34,470 nucleotides of DNA from an uncultured Erysipelotrichaceae bacterium (GCA_951801965.1 CATOPA010000004.1:1-34470); one strand, 5' to 3'; shown: positions 7,681 through 17,800, counted from the first letter of the stretch. The notes: a model not told the origin generated them from the letters alone. A program made the numbers and translations.

Positions 7681-9798
7681 TCAAAAATCCATTTCCACTT
7701 TCTCAAGATGAAATGTTGGTCTTATGAGTAAGTATATCATAGCTATGAATAAAACAATAGCAATGATTGTCCAAATATTAAAAATTCCATAAAAAATAGC
7801 ATTACCAATCTGATAAATAATCAATGCAACAACATATGCAAATAAGCATTGATAAGCAATTGCAAAGATTGTCCATTTTGTATTGTTCATTTCTCTTTTT
7901 ATTGCTCCTATTGCAGCAAAACAAGGAGCACACAATAAATTAAATACTAAAAAGGAATATGCAGATAAAGGTGTAAAACTCATTGCTAGAGTCTTCCATA
8001 TTTCGTCACCATTTTCAGCGACTTCGATAAATCCATACAATTGTCCAAGTGTTTGAACAACGTTTTCTTTTGCAACCAAACCTGTTATAGAAGCAACTGC
8101 AGCTTTCCAATGACCCCAACCCAATGGTGTAAATACCCAAGCAAAAGTCTGTCCAATCTTACTTAAAAAACTATTCTCCATACTTTCAACCATAACAAAG
8201 TTCCCATCTTCTAAACCAAAAGTATTTAAAAACCAAATAACAATTGCAGAAATCAAAATAACAGTCCCTGCTTTTTTAATAAAAGAGTATCCTCTTTCCC
8301 ACATACTTCTAAATACATTGACAACTCTTGGCATATGATATGCTGGCATTTCCATGACAAATGGTGCTGGATTGCCAGCAAATATTTTTGTTTTTTTCAA
8401 AATAACACCAGAAACAATGATTGCTAAAACGCCAACAAAATAAGCACTAGGAGCAACCCATGCAGACCCATTAAATAATGCTCCTGCAATTAACCCAATA
8501 ATTGGTAGCTTAGCAGAGCAAGGAATGAATGTTGTTGTCATAATTGTCATTTTACGGTCTCTATCGCTCTCAATTGTACGACTTGCCATAATAGCAGGTA
8601 CACCACAGCCACTTCCAATAAGCATTGGAATAAAAGATTTCCCAGATAATCCAAACTTTCTAAAAAGACGATCCATAATAAAAGCAACACGTGCCATATA
8701 TCCACAATCCTCTAAAATAGCAAGGAATAAAAACAAAACAAGCATTTGTGGAACAAATCCTAAAACAGCACCTACTCCACCAATGATCCCTTCAAGAATA
8801 AGACCTTGTAGCCAATCAGCACAACCAATGCTTATTAAGAAATTTTCTATTGCTGGAGGTATAATTTCTCCAAACAAAACATCATTTGTCCAATCTGTCA
8901 TGGTTGTTCCAACTGTTGTTACTGAAATATAATATACTATAAACATAACAAGTGCAAATATTGGTAAAGCAAGCAAACGATTTGTAACAATTTTATCAAT
9001 TTTATCTGACATTGTTAATTGTTGAGAATTTGCCCTTATATAATAATTTTTTATAAGAAATGAAATATAATTATATCTTGCATCAGTTATAAAACTCTCA
9101 CTATCATCACCAAACTTTTCTTCTAATGGTTTAATTACTTCTTCATTTGCAGTCATATTGAATGCTGATAAGATCTGATAATCACGTTCTAATAACTTGA
9201 TGCTATAAAATAATTGTTTTCCTTCATCTACTTTTTCAGGCAATGTTTGAGATAATTCTTTTAATGCATGATTGATTTCATCATTATAAATATTTCTAAC
9301 TGCAAAAGGTTGATATGCTATCTTTTTAATCTCACTCATCATCTCTTGAATACCTGTATTCTTCAAAGCTGATATCGCAACAACTGGACATCCTAACTCT
9401 TTAGATAGACTCTTATAATTAATCTTATCTCCTCTTTTTTCAATAACATCTACCATATTAATAGCCACAACCACAGGAATTCCTAACTCCAACAATTGTG
9501 TAGTTAAGTATAAATTCCTTTCTAAATGAGAACCATCTACAATATTCAAAATAACATCAACTTTTTCATTTAATAAAAACTCACGAGAAACAACTTCCTC
9601 TAAAGTATAAGGTGATAATGAATAGATACCAGGTAAATCTGTAATAACAATATCTTTATTTTCTTTATACTTCCCCATTTTTTTCTCTACAGTGACACCT
9701 GGCCAGTTCCCTACAAACTGATGAGATCCTGTAAGTGCATTAAAAAGTGTTGTTTTTCCACTATTTGGATTTCCTGCTAACGCAATATTTATTGACAT
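7681..9798 (-). CDS. feoB: Ferrous iron transporter B
   Basis: N-terminal G domain GNPNSGKTTLFNALTG, LPGIYSLSPY, gate motifs GCGVPAIMASRTI; ~705 aa membrane protein. Confidence 0.97.
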   Translation of the reverse strand: MSINIALAGNPNSGKTTLFNALTGSHQFVGNWPGVTVEKKMGKYKENKDIVITDLPGIYSLSPYTLEEVVSREFLLNEKVDVILNIVDGSHLERNLYLTTQLLELGIPVVVAINMVDVIEKRGDKINYKSLSKELGCPVVAISALKNTGIQEMMSEIKKIAYQPFAVRNIYNDEINHALKELSQTLPEKVDEGKQLFYSIKLLERDYQILSAFNMTANEEVIKPLEEKFGDDSESFITDARYNYISFLIKNYYIRANSQQLTMSDKIDKIVTNRLLALPIFALVMFIVYYISVTTVGTTMTDWTNDVLFGEIIPPAIENFLISIGCADWLQGLILEGIIGGVGAVLGFVPQMLVLFLFLAILEDCGYMARVAFIMDRLFRKFGLSGKSFIPMLIGSGCGVPAIMASRTIESDRDRKMTIMTTTFIPCSAKLPIIGLIAGALFNGSAWVAPSAYFVGVLAIIVSGVILKKTKIFAGNPAPFVMEMPAYHMPRVVNVFRSMWERGYSFIKKAGTVILISAIVIWFLNTFGLEDGNFVMVESMENSFLSKIGQTFAWVFTPLGWGHWKAAVASITGLVAKENVVQTLGQLYGFIEVAENGDEIWKTLAMSFTPLSAYSFLVFNLLCAPCFAAIGAIKREMNNTKWTIFAIAYQCLFAYVVALIIYQIGNAIFYGIFNIWTIIAIVLFIAMIYLLIRPTFHLEKVEMDF

Positions 9799-9815
9799 AT
9801 TTTTCCTCCTTTTAT

Positions 9816-9831
9816 GTTAGCTTACGCTAAC
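9816..9831. promoter_or_regulatory. Iron-box-like palindrome GTTAGC-TTAC-GCTAAC between feoA and feoB
   Basis: Perfect 6 bp arms; resembles DtxR/IdeR-type TTAGG/CCTAA boxes. Confidence 0.5.
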
Positions 9832-9845
9832 TCTTCGTTAAAATT

Positions 9846-10073
9846 TTAAGCTACTTTTTCAACCTCAATCATTGTAGCTTCTTCTTTTCTTATTGACAAT
9901 TCATAACCTCTTACAGTCACTTCAATAGGATCACCAAGAGGAGCTAGCTTTCTCACATAAATTTCTACCCCTCTTGTTATACCCATATCCATAATCCTAC
10001 GTTTTACTGCCCCTTGTCCATTTAATTTCTTCACAATAACACGTTCTTTAACATTGATTTCTTTTAGCGTCAT
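9846..10073 (-). CDS. feoA: FeoA-domain protein (second)
   Basis: SH3-like FeoA pattern (LNGQGAVKRRIMDMGITRGVEIYVRKLAPLGDPIEVTVRGYELSIRKEEA). Confidence 0.93.
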   Translation of the reverse strand: MTLKEINVKERVIVKKLNGQGAVKRRIMDMGITRGVEIYVRKLAPLGDPIEVTVRGYELSIRKEEATMIEVEKVA

Positions 10074-10084
10074 CTTATTCCCTC

Positions 10085-10291
10085 CTATACAATAATTTTT
10101 CTAGCAAGATCAGTAGAAAGTGCAATTCTTGTTCCTTTCATATCCACAATGATATTTCCATTTTGTTTATGAATAATACGTACAACACTTCCTGAAACAA
10201 AACCAAGATTTTTTAAATGATGCTTTATTTCATCACTGCCTCCAACTTTTTTAATGATATTCTCTTGATCAATATCTGCTAACAATAATGG
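10085..10291 (-). CDS. feoA: FeoA-domain protein (first)
   Basis: IIKKVGGSDEIKHHLKNLGFVSGSVVRIIHKQNGNIIVDMKGTRIALSTDLARKIIV. Likely start at MPLLLADI (~10294), ORF track 10315. Confidence 0.88.
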   Translation of the reverse strand, partial: PLLLADIDQENIIKKVGGSDEIKHHLKNLGFVSGSVVRIIHKQNGNIIVDMKGTRIALSTDLARKIIV

Positions 10292-10315
10292 CATTGTATT
10301 CTCCTTTCTCTTCAA

Positions 10316-10329
10316 TTAGCATAAGCTAA
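10316..10329. promoter_or_regulatory. Iron-box-like palindrome TTAGC-ATAA-GCTAA upstream of the feo operon
   Basis: Perfect 5 bp arms, same core as 9816-9831. Confidence 0.5.
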
Positions 10330-10350
10330 CTCATTTTTTTATTAATGATA

Positions 10351-10366
10351 GTTAGCAATGACTAAC
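10351..10366. promoter_or_regulatory. Second upstream iron-box-like palindrome GTTAG-CAATGA-CTAAC
   Basis: Perfect 5 bp arms. Confidence 0.45.
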
Positions 10367-10425
10367 CCATGTATAGATTACTCTTTTTTCCATGATTTGT
10401 CAATATAAAATATTTTAAAGCATAT

Positions 10426-10452
10426 AAAAAAACCACACCTATTGGCATGGTT
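10426..10452 (-). terminator. Intrinsic terminator upstream of the feo operon
   Basis: AACCATGCC-AATA-GGTGTGGTT followed by TTTTT on the reverse strand. Confidence 0.7.
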
Positions 10453-10652
10453 AGCACCTGTTTCATAAGGAATTATCATGAAATCATCTTTTAAGACATA
10501 ATAAGCATCCCAACATTTACGTAGCTGTTTCAAACATACATAGCAGCTTTGTGCTTTCACATCTTGAAGTTTAAATTCTTCATATACACCTTTTGACCTT
10601 CTATGATATTTCTCTTTCTAAACTTACTTTAAAAATATCATTGATTCAAAGT

Positions 10653-11396
10653 TTAAAAAAGCATAATTATCCTCATTATTCCTAAAGTGAATAAATGCAA
10701 TGGATAAAACCAATAAAAAAACCATTTAGAAAAGTCACTCTTTGAACCAGGTTTTCCATTATACAAATAAACAACAAGTATTCCCCCTATAGCTATACCA
10801 CACATTCTTCCTAATGAATATAAAAGATTAAAATGGAGAGGTAGAAATTCTATATATTCAATAAATGAAAATAAGCCAAATAATAACATAGCTATTAAAA
10901 AAGCTATTTTTAATCTTTTTTGATAATCTTTAGCCCATATAAATAACAATGTAAATAATGGAGCAAACAAAGGCCAGTCAGAAAAAATAGATATGAAAAA
11001 CATTAAAAAAATCATGAAGCCTTTCAAGAAATGATTTGAAATCCTATCATTAATAACAAGAATAAAAAAGCATATCAATAAAGTCACCATCATATTAAAA
11101 CCACAAAATGATAAAATACTTTCTCTTGTAAAAGCTAAACAATATGGTAATTCTGAAATCATTGCAAAGATAGCCAATCTTAAACCGTATTTCTTTTTTG
11201 AATGTGTATAATAATAACCTTCTACTAAAAAATAGCACATTGTTATCGCAGTTAGATACCCTATATCAATGAATACTTCAGTAATGAATAATCCACGTTT
11301 CATAAAAATACTAGCTATATGATTCAAAGACATAGCTAGCATTGCTATAAATTTAATAATATCTCTATTGAAAACTTGATAAGATTCTTTCATCAT
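10653..11396 (-). CDS. TraX-like integral membrane protein
   Basis: FNRDIIKFIAMLAMSLNHIA...EVFIDIGYLTAITMCYFLVEGYYYTHSKKKYGLRLAIFAMISELPYCLAF matches the TraX family pattern. Likely start MMKESYQ or MKESYQ, internal to the 11408 call. Confidence 0.8.
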   Translation of the reverse strand: MMKESYQVFNRDIIKFIAMLAMSLNHIASIFMKRGLFITEVFIDIGYLTAITMCYFLVEGYYYTHSKKKYGLRLAIFAMISELPYCLAFTRESILSFCGFNMMVTLLICFFILVINDRISNHFLKGFMIFLMFFISIFSDWPLFAPLFTLLFIWAKDYQKRLKIAFLIAMLLFGLFSFIEYIEFLPLHFNLLYSLGRMCGIAIGGILVVYLYNGKPGSKSDFSKWFFYWFYPLHLFTLGIMRIIMLF

Positions 11397-11567
11397 ATTT
11401 CCCCTCATGTTTATTTTTTTACTTAATCATAATCTCATTATAATACAAAGATATTTTTTATTCATCACTAAAATTTCTAGTATATTAAACATTCATGAGC
11501 TAAGCTTATAATAGCAAAAGGATTAACTTCACTCATTTAAAGAGATTATTTAAAAAAGAAAAAATCA

Positions 11568-12299
11568 TCAAATAGCATCACTATTTTTTGACACTCCACA
11601 ACAAACATCAAGAAAGAGTTTTTGAAGTTGAGCAACTCTTATATCAAAGCTTTCTTTTGAAATGGCATAACTAAAACAAAGTTCTGGATTATCTTGAGTA
11701 TCACAAAGTCCAACAAATCCTATTTTTGCATTTGTTTTTACAAGTAAATATTGAGGATCATGATAGAATAAAGTACGATTTGTTAAAAAATCTGTAAAGG
11801 TTTCATGTAGACTCACGATAATTATTAAATCATTTGTATGACATTCATATTCTGAAATGCATTCCTCTTCGCTTCCTAAATACACAGGTATCTCACATGG
11901 AATACCAAGATAAATAAGTGCTTTTTGATATAATAATAATGAAAATCTATTTCCATCTCCTAATATAATAATTCTATGACATTTTAAAACCTCATTTAAT
12001 ACTTTTTTTACTTCCACAGTTAACTCATTGTGAGGACTTTCTTTATCCTTTTTTAAATCAACCAAAGTATTCATATATTCATTATACATAATTTGTTTAA
12101 ATCTTCTAAACTGATGAATCTGAAGATGTTTCAAATATCTCATCATAGATGTCTTTGATATGCCTATCTCTTCAATAAATTGATTTAATGTATAATCAGT
12201 GATTTTACCTTTCAATTCTAATATTTTTTTACTGATAAGATAATCAACACTTCCTACAGGACTACTGTTTTGTACCATCATGATCTTCCCTATAATCAT
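11568..12299 (-). CDS. RpiR-like (HTH + SIS) transcriptional regulator, pair 1 gene B
   Basis: N-terminal HTH (LNQFIEEIGISKTSMMRYLKHLQIHQFRRFKQIM) and SIS-like segment (CHRIIILGDGNRFSLLLYQKALIYLGIP). Confidence 0.75.
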   Translation of the reverse strand: MIIGKIMMVQNSSPVGSVDYLISKKILELKGKITDYTLNQFIEEIGISKTSMMRYLKHLQIHQFRRFKQIMYNEYMNTLVDLKKDKESPHNELTVEVKKVLNEVLKCHRIIILGDGNRFSLLLYQKALIYLGIPCEIPVYLGSEEECISEYECHTNDLIIIVSLHETFTDFLTNRTLFYHDPQYLLVKTNAKIGFVGLCDTQDNPELCFSYAISKESFDIRVAQLQKLFLDVCCGVSKNSDAI

Positions 12300-13063
12300 A
12301 GTGTACCTCCTGCTATATATAATTCATAATATCTTGTTTTGATTAAATCTAAGTATAGCAAAAACATATAATGCATTTCATAATAATCATTGTCTGTATC
12401 AGTAGATAAGCAATAATCCATTTTTTCATCTACCACTTTATCTTTCGTCATGAAAATTTTTTTATTTGGAGCTTCCAAAACAATCTTTTTAAATACAGCG
12501 CCACAACAAGCAAGCAATCTTTTTGTTGCACTACAAATAACAACACAATCATTTTCTTTTGGAATAATCATTTTACCTTCATTGACAGAACTCATAAGAA
12601 CTGTTTTTCCAAAAATCTTCATATCAACTTGAAAATCAAAAAATAAATTTAACAAAGTTGGTGAACCATATACAATAAGACGCTCACTATTATGAATAAG
12701 ATGACATATATCTTCCATTTGAGCCATATCTATTTTTCCTTCTTTTAAAGACTCCATAATTGAAATAATTTTATCTTGATTAAAGTTTTCATATCTTTGT
12801 AAAAACTGTTCAAACCTTACTGCTTTTTCAAAAGATATTTCTTCCTTAAATTCAGAATATGTTTTACATCCAATCTGCAACAAATATTTTCTTAAATTCA
12901 ATTGTGATATATTTAATTTTTCTAAGACCTGAGGTAGAGAATATTGTGGAATCTCATTATAGATCTCTAACAATTCTTTAGAAATAAAAACTTCATTATT
13001 ATCAAAATCAAAAGAATTTGCCATCTTTATTATAAGATCTAAATGTAGTATTGCTGTTATCAT
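12296..13063 (-). CDS. RpiR-like (HTH + SIS) transcriptional regulator, pair 1 gene A
   Basis: LPQVLEKLNISQLNLRKYLLQIGCKTYSEFKEEI and SIS-like SERLIVYGSPTLLNLFFDFQVDMKIFGK; overlaps gene B by 4 bp (ATGA). Confidence 0.7.
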   Translation of the reverse strand: MITAILHLDLIIKMANSFDFDNNEVFISKELLEIYNEIPQYSLPQVLEKLNISQLNLRKYLLQIGCKTYSEFKEEISFEKAVRFEQFLQRYENFNQDKIISIMESLKEGKIDMAQMEDICHLIHNSERLIVYGSPTLLNLFFDFQVDMKIFGKTVLMSSVNEGKMIIPKENDCVVICSATKRLLACCGAVFKKIVLEAPNKKIFMTKDKVVDEKMDYCLSTDTDNDYYEMHYMFLLYLDLIKTRYYELYIAGGTL

Positions 13064-13117
13064 AAACCATCACCAAAATAAGTATAACATAATTTTATGA
13101 ATAATGCATTATCAGAC

Positions 13118-13147
13118 AAAAAAGACAGAAAGGTTTTTATCCTTTCT
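13118..13147 (-). terminator. Intrinsic terminator of the esterase gene
   Basis: AGAAAGG-ATAAAAA-CCTTTCT followed by a T-rich tract on the reverse strand. Confidence 0.75.
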
Positions 13148-13156
13148 ATCCTTCAA

Positions 13157-14719
13157 TTATTCTGATTCAAATTTTCTTATTCCTAAGTAAACACCAGCAC
13201 TTAAAAGAGTCATAGTTCCCATAAGAGCAATCATTGAATGATCTCCAGTTTCTACACCTTTATTAACTTGATTTGGCTTTTGATTTGTTTCTTCACTTGG
13301 ATTGTTATCCACTCCTGGTTTTTCTGGCTGTGGATTTTCTGGTTGTGGTTGAACAATAACTTCTTGTTTCTTTGCTTGTTTAAATAACCAATTCATTGGT
13401 GCGCCTTCTTCATTATGATTAAAGACTTTTACCCATGACCAATGTAATAAAGAAGCTCCAAAAGCATTACTAATTCCATCTTCTGCCATTTCATCATCTG
13501 ACCAAACTGTTAATTTGTTATTCTTTGCTCCTAAGTTCAATAAAGCTTGATACATTGCCTTTGAACTTTCTTCATGACAAGTTGGATCATTTTGTGCATG
13601 TGTAAAGTAAATTGGTACTTCTAACAATGCTTTTGTATCAATATCTTTAGATATCATTTGACCTTTTTCTTCACTCCAAGTATATACTACACCTTGGAAT
13701 GCATTTTCAAAATTACTAACAATTGTCTCAAATGATTCTCTTTGAGCTCTTGCACTTTTTCCTAATGTTGCAAAACTTTGATTATGAACATTAACAATTG
13801 GATCCATTGAACAACATGCGATTGCACCAGCAAATAATTCAGGATATTGCATTAAGAATCTCATAGTCGCTCCTCCACCAGAAGATGCTCCAGTCACATA
13901 AACTCTATCCTTATCTACTGTTCCTTCTGATATTAATTGTCTAATCAATGCAGCTTGTAATGCATTGTTTTGATCAATTAAAAGTTGTCTATCTGGGGCA
14001 TTTGCTGTTCCATATGAATAATTTGCATTAGAAACTTGTATCATTAAAACAGCTGTTTCATAACCAGCATCAACCCAAGCTGTCAAACCTTTATTCGCAA
14101 CTAACGTATCATCAAGTTTTCCTTTATATTCTCCACCACCATGATTCCATACAACAAGTGGTACATTTTTCATTTGTTTTCCTTGAGCATCTTTTGGAAC
14201 ATATAAAGCATATTCTCTTGTCAATCCAGCATATGTAAACTTACCTTTGATTGCATCATCTAAAACTTGTGTTTGAACAACATCAACATCTTCTGCTTTA
14301 AATGATAATTCACTATGTTTTGTACAATTCACTTCCCATGCATCTCTTCTAAAAGAAAAATCACTTTTATACTTTCCTGCATAGCAGAATGGTTTAACAT
14401 CCATAATAATCTTATTTCCATCCAACTTTAAAACAATCCCATCATCTGCATAATCTTGAGCCCAATTTGAAGTTTTAATATCAAATGGAACTGTACTTGA
14501 ATTATTTACAATATCAAAGTCAGCAGCAGATAAATCTTGAAGCATACTTGCATCTTTCACTTCAATTACAAATTGATAAACTTCTCTTTGTCCATCTCCA
14601 ACTTGAGTATTGGCAGTAATTTTTGTTACTTCTACATCAGCAGCATAAATGGGCATTAATGACATACCCATTGTCATAAGTAACGTTAGCAATGATAAAA
14701 CTAAACCTTTTATTTTCAT
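13157..14719 (-). CDS. Secreted esterase/alpha-beta hydrolase with C-terminal wall/membrane anchor
   Basis: Signal peptide MKIKGLVLSLLTLLMTMGMSLMPIYAAD; PLVVWNHGGGEY; nucleophile motif GASSGGG; C-terminal VETGDHSMIALMGTMTLLSAGVYLGIRKFESE. Start corrected to 14719 (RBS GGGAGGAT). Confidence 0.85.
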   Translation of the reverse strand: MKIKGLVLSLLTLLMTMGMSLMPIYAADVEVTKITANTQVGDGQREVYQFVIEVKDASMLQDLSAADFDIVNNSSTVPFDIKTSNWAQDYADDGIVLKLDGNKIIMDVKPFCYAGKYKSDFSFRRDAWEVNCTKHSELSFKAEDVDVVQTQVLDDAIKGKFTYAGLTREYALYVPKDAQGKQMKNVPLVVWNHGGGEYKGKLDDTLVANKGLTAWVDAGYETAVLMIQVSNANYSYGTANAPDRQLLIDQNNALQAALIRQLISEGTVDKDRVYVTGASSGGGATMRFLMQYPELFAGAIACCSMDPIVNVHNQSFATLGKSARAQRESFETIVSNFENAFQGVVYTWSEEKGQMISKDIDTKALLEVPIYFTHAQNDPTCHEESSKAMYQALLNLGAKNNKLTVWSDDEMAEDGISNAFGASLLHWSWVKVFNHNEEGAPMNWLFKQAKKQEVIVQPQPENPQPEKPGVDNNPSEETNQKPNQVNKGVETGDHSMIALMGTMTLLSAGVYLGIRKFESE

Positions 14720-14865
14720 AAATATCCTCCCTTTCAAGAGCATTATATATGAAAACCCTATCAATCAGCCATTTCTATTTATATGACCTTGTATCTTATT
14801 TTTGATACTTATCATAAATAAATACACTAAGTACCATAAAAAAGCACTTTTTATTTACATTTAAT

Positions 14866-14911
14866 ATAAAAAGGGAGATGGTATATTAGCACTTAACTCT
14901 TTATACCACCC
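14866..14911 (-). terminator. Probable terminator of the surface-protein gene
   Basis: GGTATA...TATACC with extended pairing, then TTTTTATA on the reverse strand. Confidence 0.55.
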
Positions 14912-14966
14912 TTATTTCTTCTTAATATATTTTAATTATTTTTTATCTACAAACATCTCATGAAAA

Positions 14967-16493
14967 TTATTTATTTTCGAATGCTCTCTTTCTTTTTAAA
15001 ACTACTGGGATTGCAATGTTTAACATACTCACAGCTGCAATCAATGCATATAATCCTACATGAACATTATCACTTGTCTCTACACTTTCACTTGGTTTAT
15101 CAGTAGCAGTTTCTCCTTTATCTGTATTAGGATGATCTACTTCTTGTTCAAGTTTTGGAAGTATTTCCTTTGCTTCTTCTCCACAGATTGAACATTTACG
15201 TACTTTTAATCCTTCTGCTTCTTTTGTTGTTTCTTTAATGACTTCCCATTCTCCAAAGTCATGTTCTACTACAACTTTTACTTTGACTTCATCATTAAAT
15301 GAATAAATTGGATTTAAAAGTTTCACAACAACTTCATATTCACCAGCTTCTGTAGGTAATGTTTGATGTGTACTTCCACCATAAACATATTCAACATCTG
15401 TTCCATCTTTTAATATTACTTCTTTATTTCCATCTAATTCATCTATAAATGCGACATAGTCAGACAGCACTTTATTTTCTTTTTCTTTATAAGTGATTAT
15501 CTTTTCACTATAATCTGCTTTTAATTTTATAGGTTCTACTCCTAATTCCATTGTGAAACCAAATTCAGTTTCTCCATGAACAATATTTTTCCATATCCCT
15601 TTTCCACTTAAAGTAACATTACCAACACCAATTGCTTCAAGTGTTCCATCATCATTGATTTTAATGATTCCTTCTTTATCAACTTCTAAATCTGAAACTT
15701 CCACATTTTCTTTAACATTCCCATAAAGCTTCCCTGCATCCTTAATTTTTCCATAAAAAAACATCTCTTTTGTGTGGAAGTTGAGAATATCATTAGAATA
15801 AATATTTATATCATAATAGCCATCAGGTCTTTTTTTATTAAAAACATCATCAATGTCAACATAATAATTTTCTGAATGCATTAATCCAGGGTTAACACGA
15901 TTTATAGAAACATGTATTTTATTTTCTATAAGTTCTTCTTTTAAACCTACAGGACTCGCTATATCTTCTAATTTAATACTACCACTCACAAAAGCTTGTT
16001 CACCAAAATTAACATTCTGAATGGCAACTAAATCACCATTCACTACACCATTAAGAGTAATATTGTAGCAAATAACATGACCATTGATTTTTGTAGACTC
16101 ACTAATTATAAGGCTATTTGGAATTCCATAAGAATAAGTGATATATCCATCTATAACAACGTCATTCAATGTCAGCTTTGTATGATCACCTCGTAGACTA
16201 ATGGCTTTAAAATAACTCTTATTTTCATATTCATTTGTCATTGTATAACCATTTCCTTTAATGACAACATTTGTCCCCTCATAAACATTAATTGTAGACT
16301 CTAATACAATATCCTTTATTAAGATAATGATTGTTTCGTCTGGATTAGAAGCCTTACCGACTGCTTCCATTAATTCAGTATAGTCACTTACTTCAACTTC
16401 AATTGTTTTCGCAAATACATTTTGAACTCATATTGACATCAATCCTATCATAAAGCTCATGATTAGTAGCCCAAATAAATATTTTCTTTTCAT
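14967..16493 (-). pseudogene. Surface protein with C-terminal anchor; signal peptide interrupted by in-frame TGA at 16428-16430
   Basis: From ATG 16493: MKRKYLFGLLIMSFMIGLMSI*VQNVFAKTIEVEVSDYTELMEAVGKASNPDET..., in frame with the 467 aa ORF. RBS GAGGAATGGAAAGAA. C-terminus VETSDNVHVGLYALIAAVSMLNIAIPVVLKRKR. Confidence 0.8.
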
Positions 16494-16615
16494 TTCTTTC
16501 CATTCCTCTTTTTGTTTTTTACTTTTTATTTTTTTAGTGCTTTTATTTTACCAAATTTCATTATTTTATCCATACTTCTATTCGATAAATTTAAGTAAGG
16601 TATTTAGGGTATTTA

Positions 16616-16637
16616 AAAAAGCACCTTAATAGGCACC
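16616..16637 (-). terminator. Probable terminator of the serC-serA operon
   Basis: GTGCCT-ATTA-AGGTGC (G-T pairs) then T6 on the reverse strand. Confidence 0.6.
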
Positions 16638-16640
16638 TTT

Positions 16641-17789
16641 TTATTCTATCACTCTCACTTTAACAACATTTTCTAAAGCTTCAAAAGCAGAAATACCTAC
16701 TGTATCATTTGTTTCAATGATTGTATAAGCATAATCTCCTTTTGCCTTATTCACCATATTTTCAATATTAATCTGCTGATTTGCAAAAAGAGTTGCAAAT
16801 TGAGCTAACATATTAGGTACATTTTTATGAATCAAACAAATACGATATTTTGTTGTTCGTGGTTCATTCACCATTGGAAAATTCACAGAATTGACAATAT
16901 TTCCATTTTCCAAATAATCTTTGATTTCCTTCACCGCCATGCGTGCACAATTATCTTCAGACTCTGGAGTAGAGGCTCCCAAATGTGGCATCACAATAAT
17001 ATTATCTTGATCAAGAATATCATCAGTCGCAAAATCTGTTACATATTTTGCTATCTTACCACTTTTTACTCCCTCTAATATAGCACTTGAATCAACCAAA
17101 TCTGCCCTAGCGAAATTTAAGATACGTACTCCTTCTTTCATCAAAGCAATCTTTTCTTTATTGATCAAACCCTTTGTTTCTTTTGTACTTGGAGCATGCA
17201 ATGTAATATAATCGCATTCACTCAATATTTTATCAATATTTTGAGCATTCTTGACCCATTTACTCATTCCCCATGCAGCATTAACTGAAATATAAGGATC
17301 ATAGCCATAAACTTCCATTCCAAGTTTGATTGCAGCATTTGCAACATGAACTCCAATAGCACCCAATCCAATAATCCCTAATTTTTTTCCATCAAGCTCA
17401 GGCCCTACAAATTGGCTTTTTCCTTTTTCAACTAATTTGCCAACACCTTCTTGACCGTTTAAAGACTTCACCCAATCAATACCTTCAATAACTTTTCGTG
17501 AAGACAATAACAATCCACAAATAACCAATTCCTTTACTGCATTCGCATTTGCTCCAGGTGTATTAAAAACAACAATCCCCTTTTCGCTACATTTTTCTAA
17601 TGGAATATTATTCACTCCAGCCCCTGCTCTAGCAATGGCTTTTAAATCATCATGTAGAGGATATTCATGCATTGAAGCAGAACGTACCAGCACGCCATCC
17701 TCATCAACTATGTTTTCTCCAATTTCATATTTTTCATCAAATAGATTTAAACCTACTGGAGAAATCTTATTTAATAACTTTATTTTCAT
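16641..17789 (-). CDS. serA: D-3-phosphoglycerate dehydrogenase
   Basis: Rossmann GKKLGIIGLGAIGVHVANAA, active-site segment HLGASTPESEDNC, C-terminal ACT-like domain; next to serC. Confidence 0.93.
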   Translation of the reverse strand: MKIKLLNKISPVGLNLFDEKYEIGENIVDEDGVLVRSASMHEYPLHDDLKAIARAGAGVNNIPLEKCSEKGIVVFNTPGANANAVKELVICGLLLSSRKVIEGIDWVKSLNGQEGVGKLVEKGKSQFVGPELDGKKLGIIGLGAIGVHVANAAIKLGMEVYGYDPYISVNAAWGMSKWVKNAQNIDKILSECDYITLHAPSTKETKGLINKEKIALMKEGVRILNFARADLVDSSAILEGVKSGKIAKYVTDFATDDILDQDNIIVMPHLGASTPESEDNCARMAVKEIKDYLENGNIVNSVNFPMVNEPRTTKYRICLIHKNVPNMLAQFATLFANQQINIENMVNKAKGDYAYTIIETNDTVGISAFEALENVVKVRVIE

Positions 17790-17800
17790 ATTTTAAGCTC

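Noticed and set aside
8525-8932. 135 aa plus-strand ORF
   Set aside because: Entirely antisense to the well-supported feoB gene; shadow ORF.
10378-10560. 60 aa ORF as a real protein
   Set aside because: Contains an intrinsic terminator in its second half and has no convincing RBS; kept only as an unexplained leader-like region in the findings.
10653-11408. TraX-like gene as evidence of a conjugative element
   Set aside because: TraX-family proteins are widespread on chromosomes as acetyltransferase-like membrane proteins; no other transfer genes are present.
16428-16430. TGA as Trp (altered genetic code)
   Set aside because: TGA ends feoB, pcp and the upstream gene of both RpiR pairs at sensible places, so it acts as stop here.
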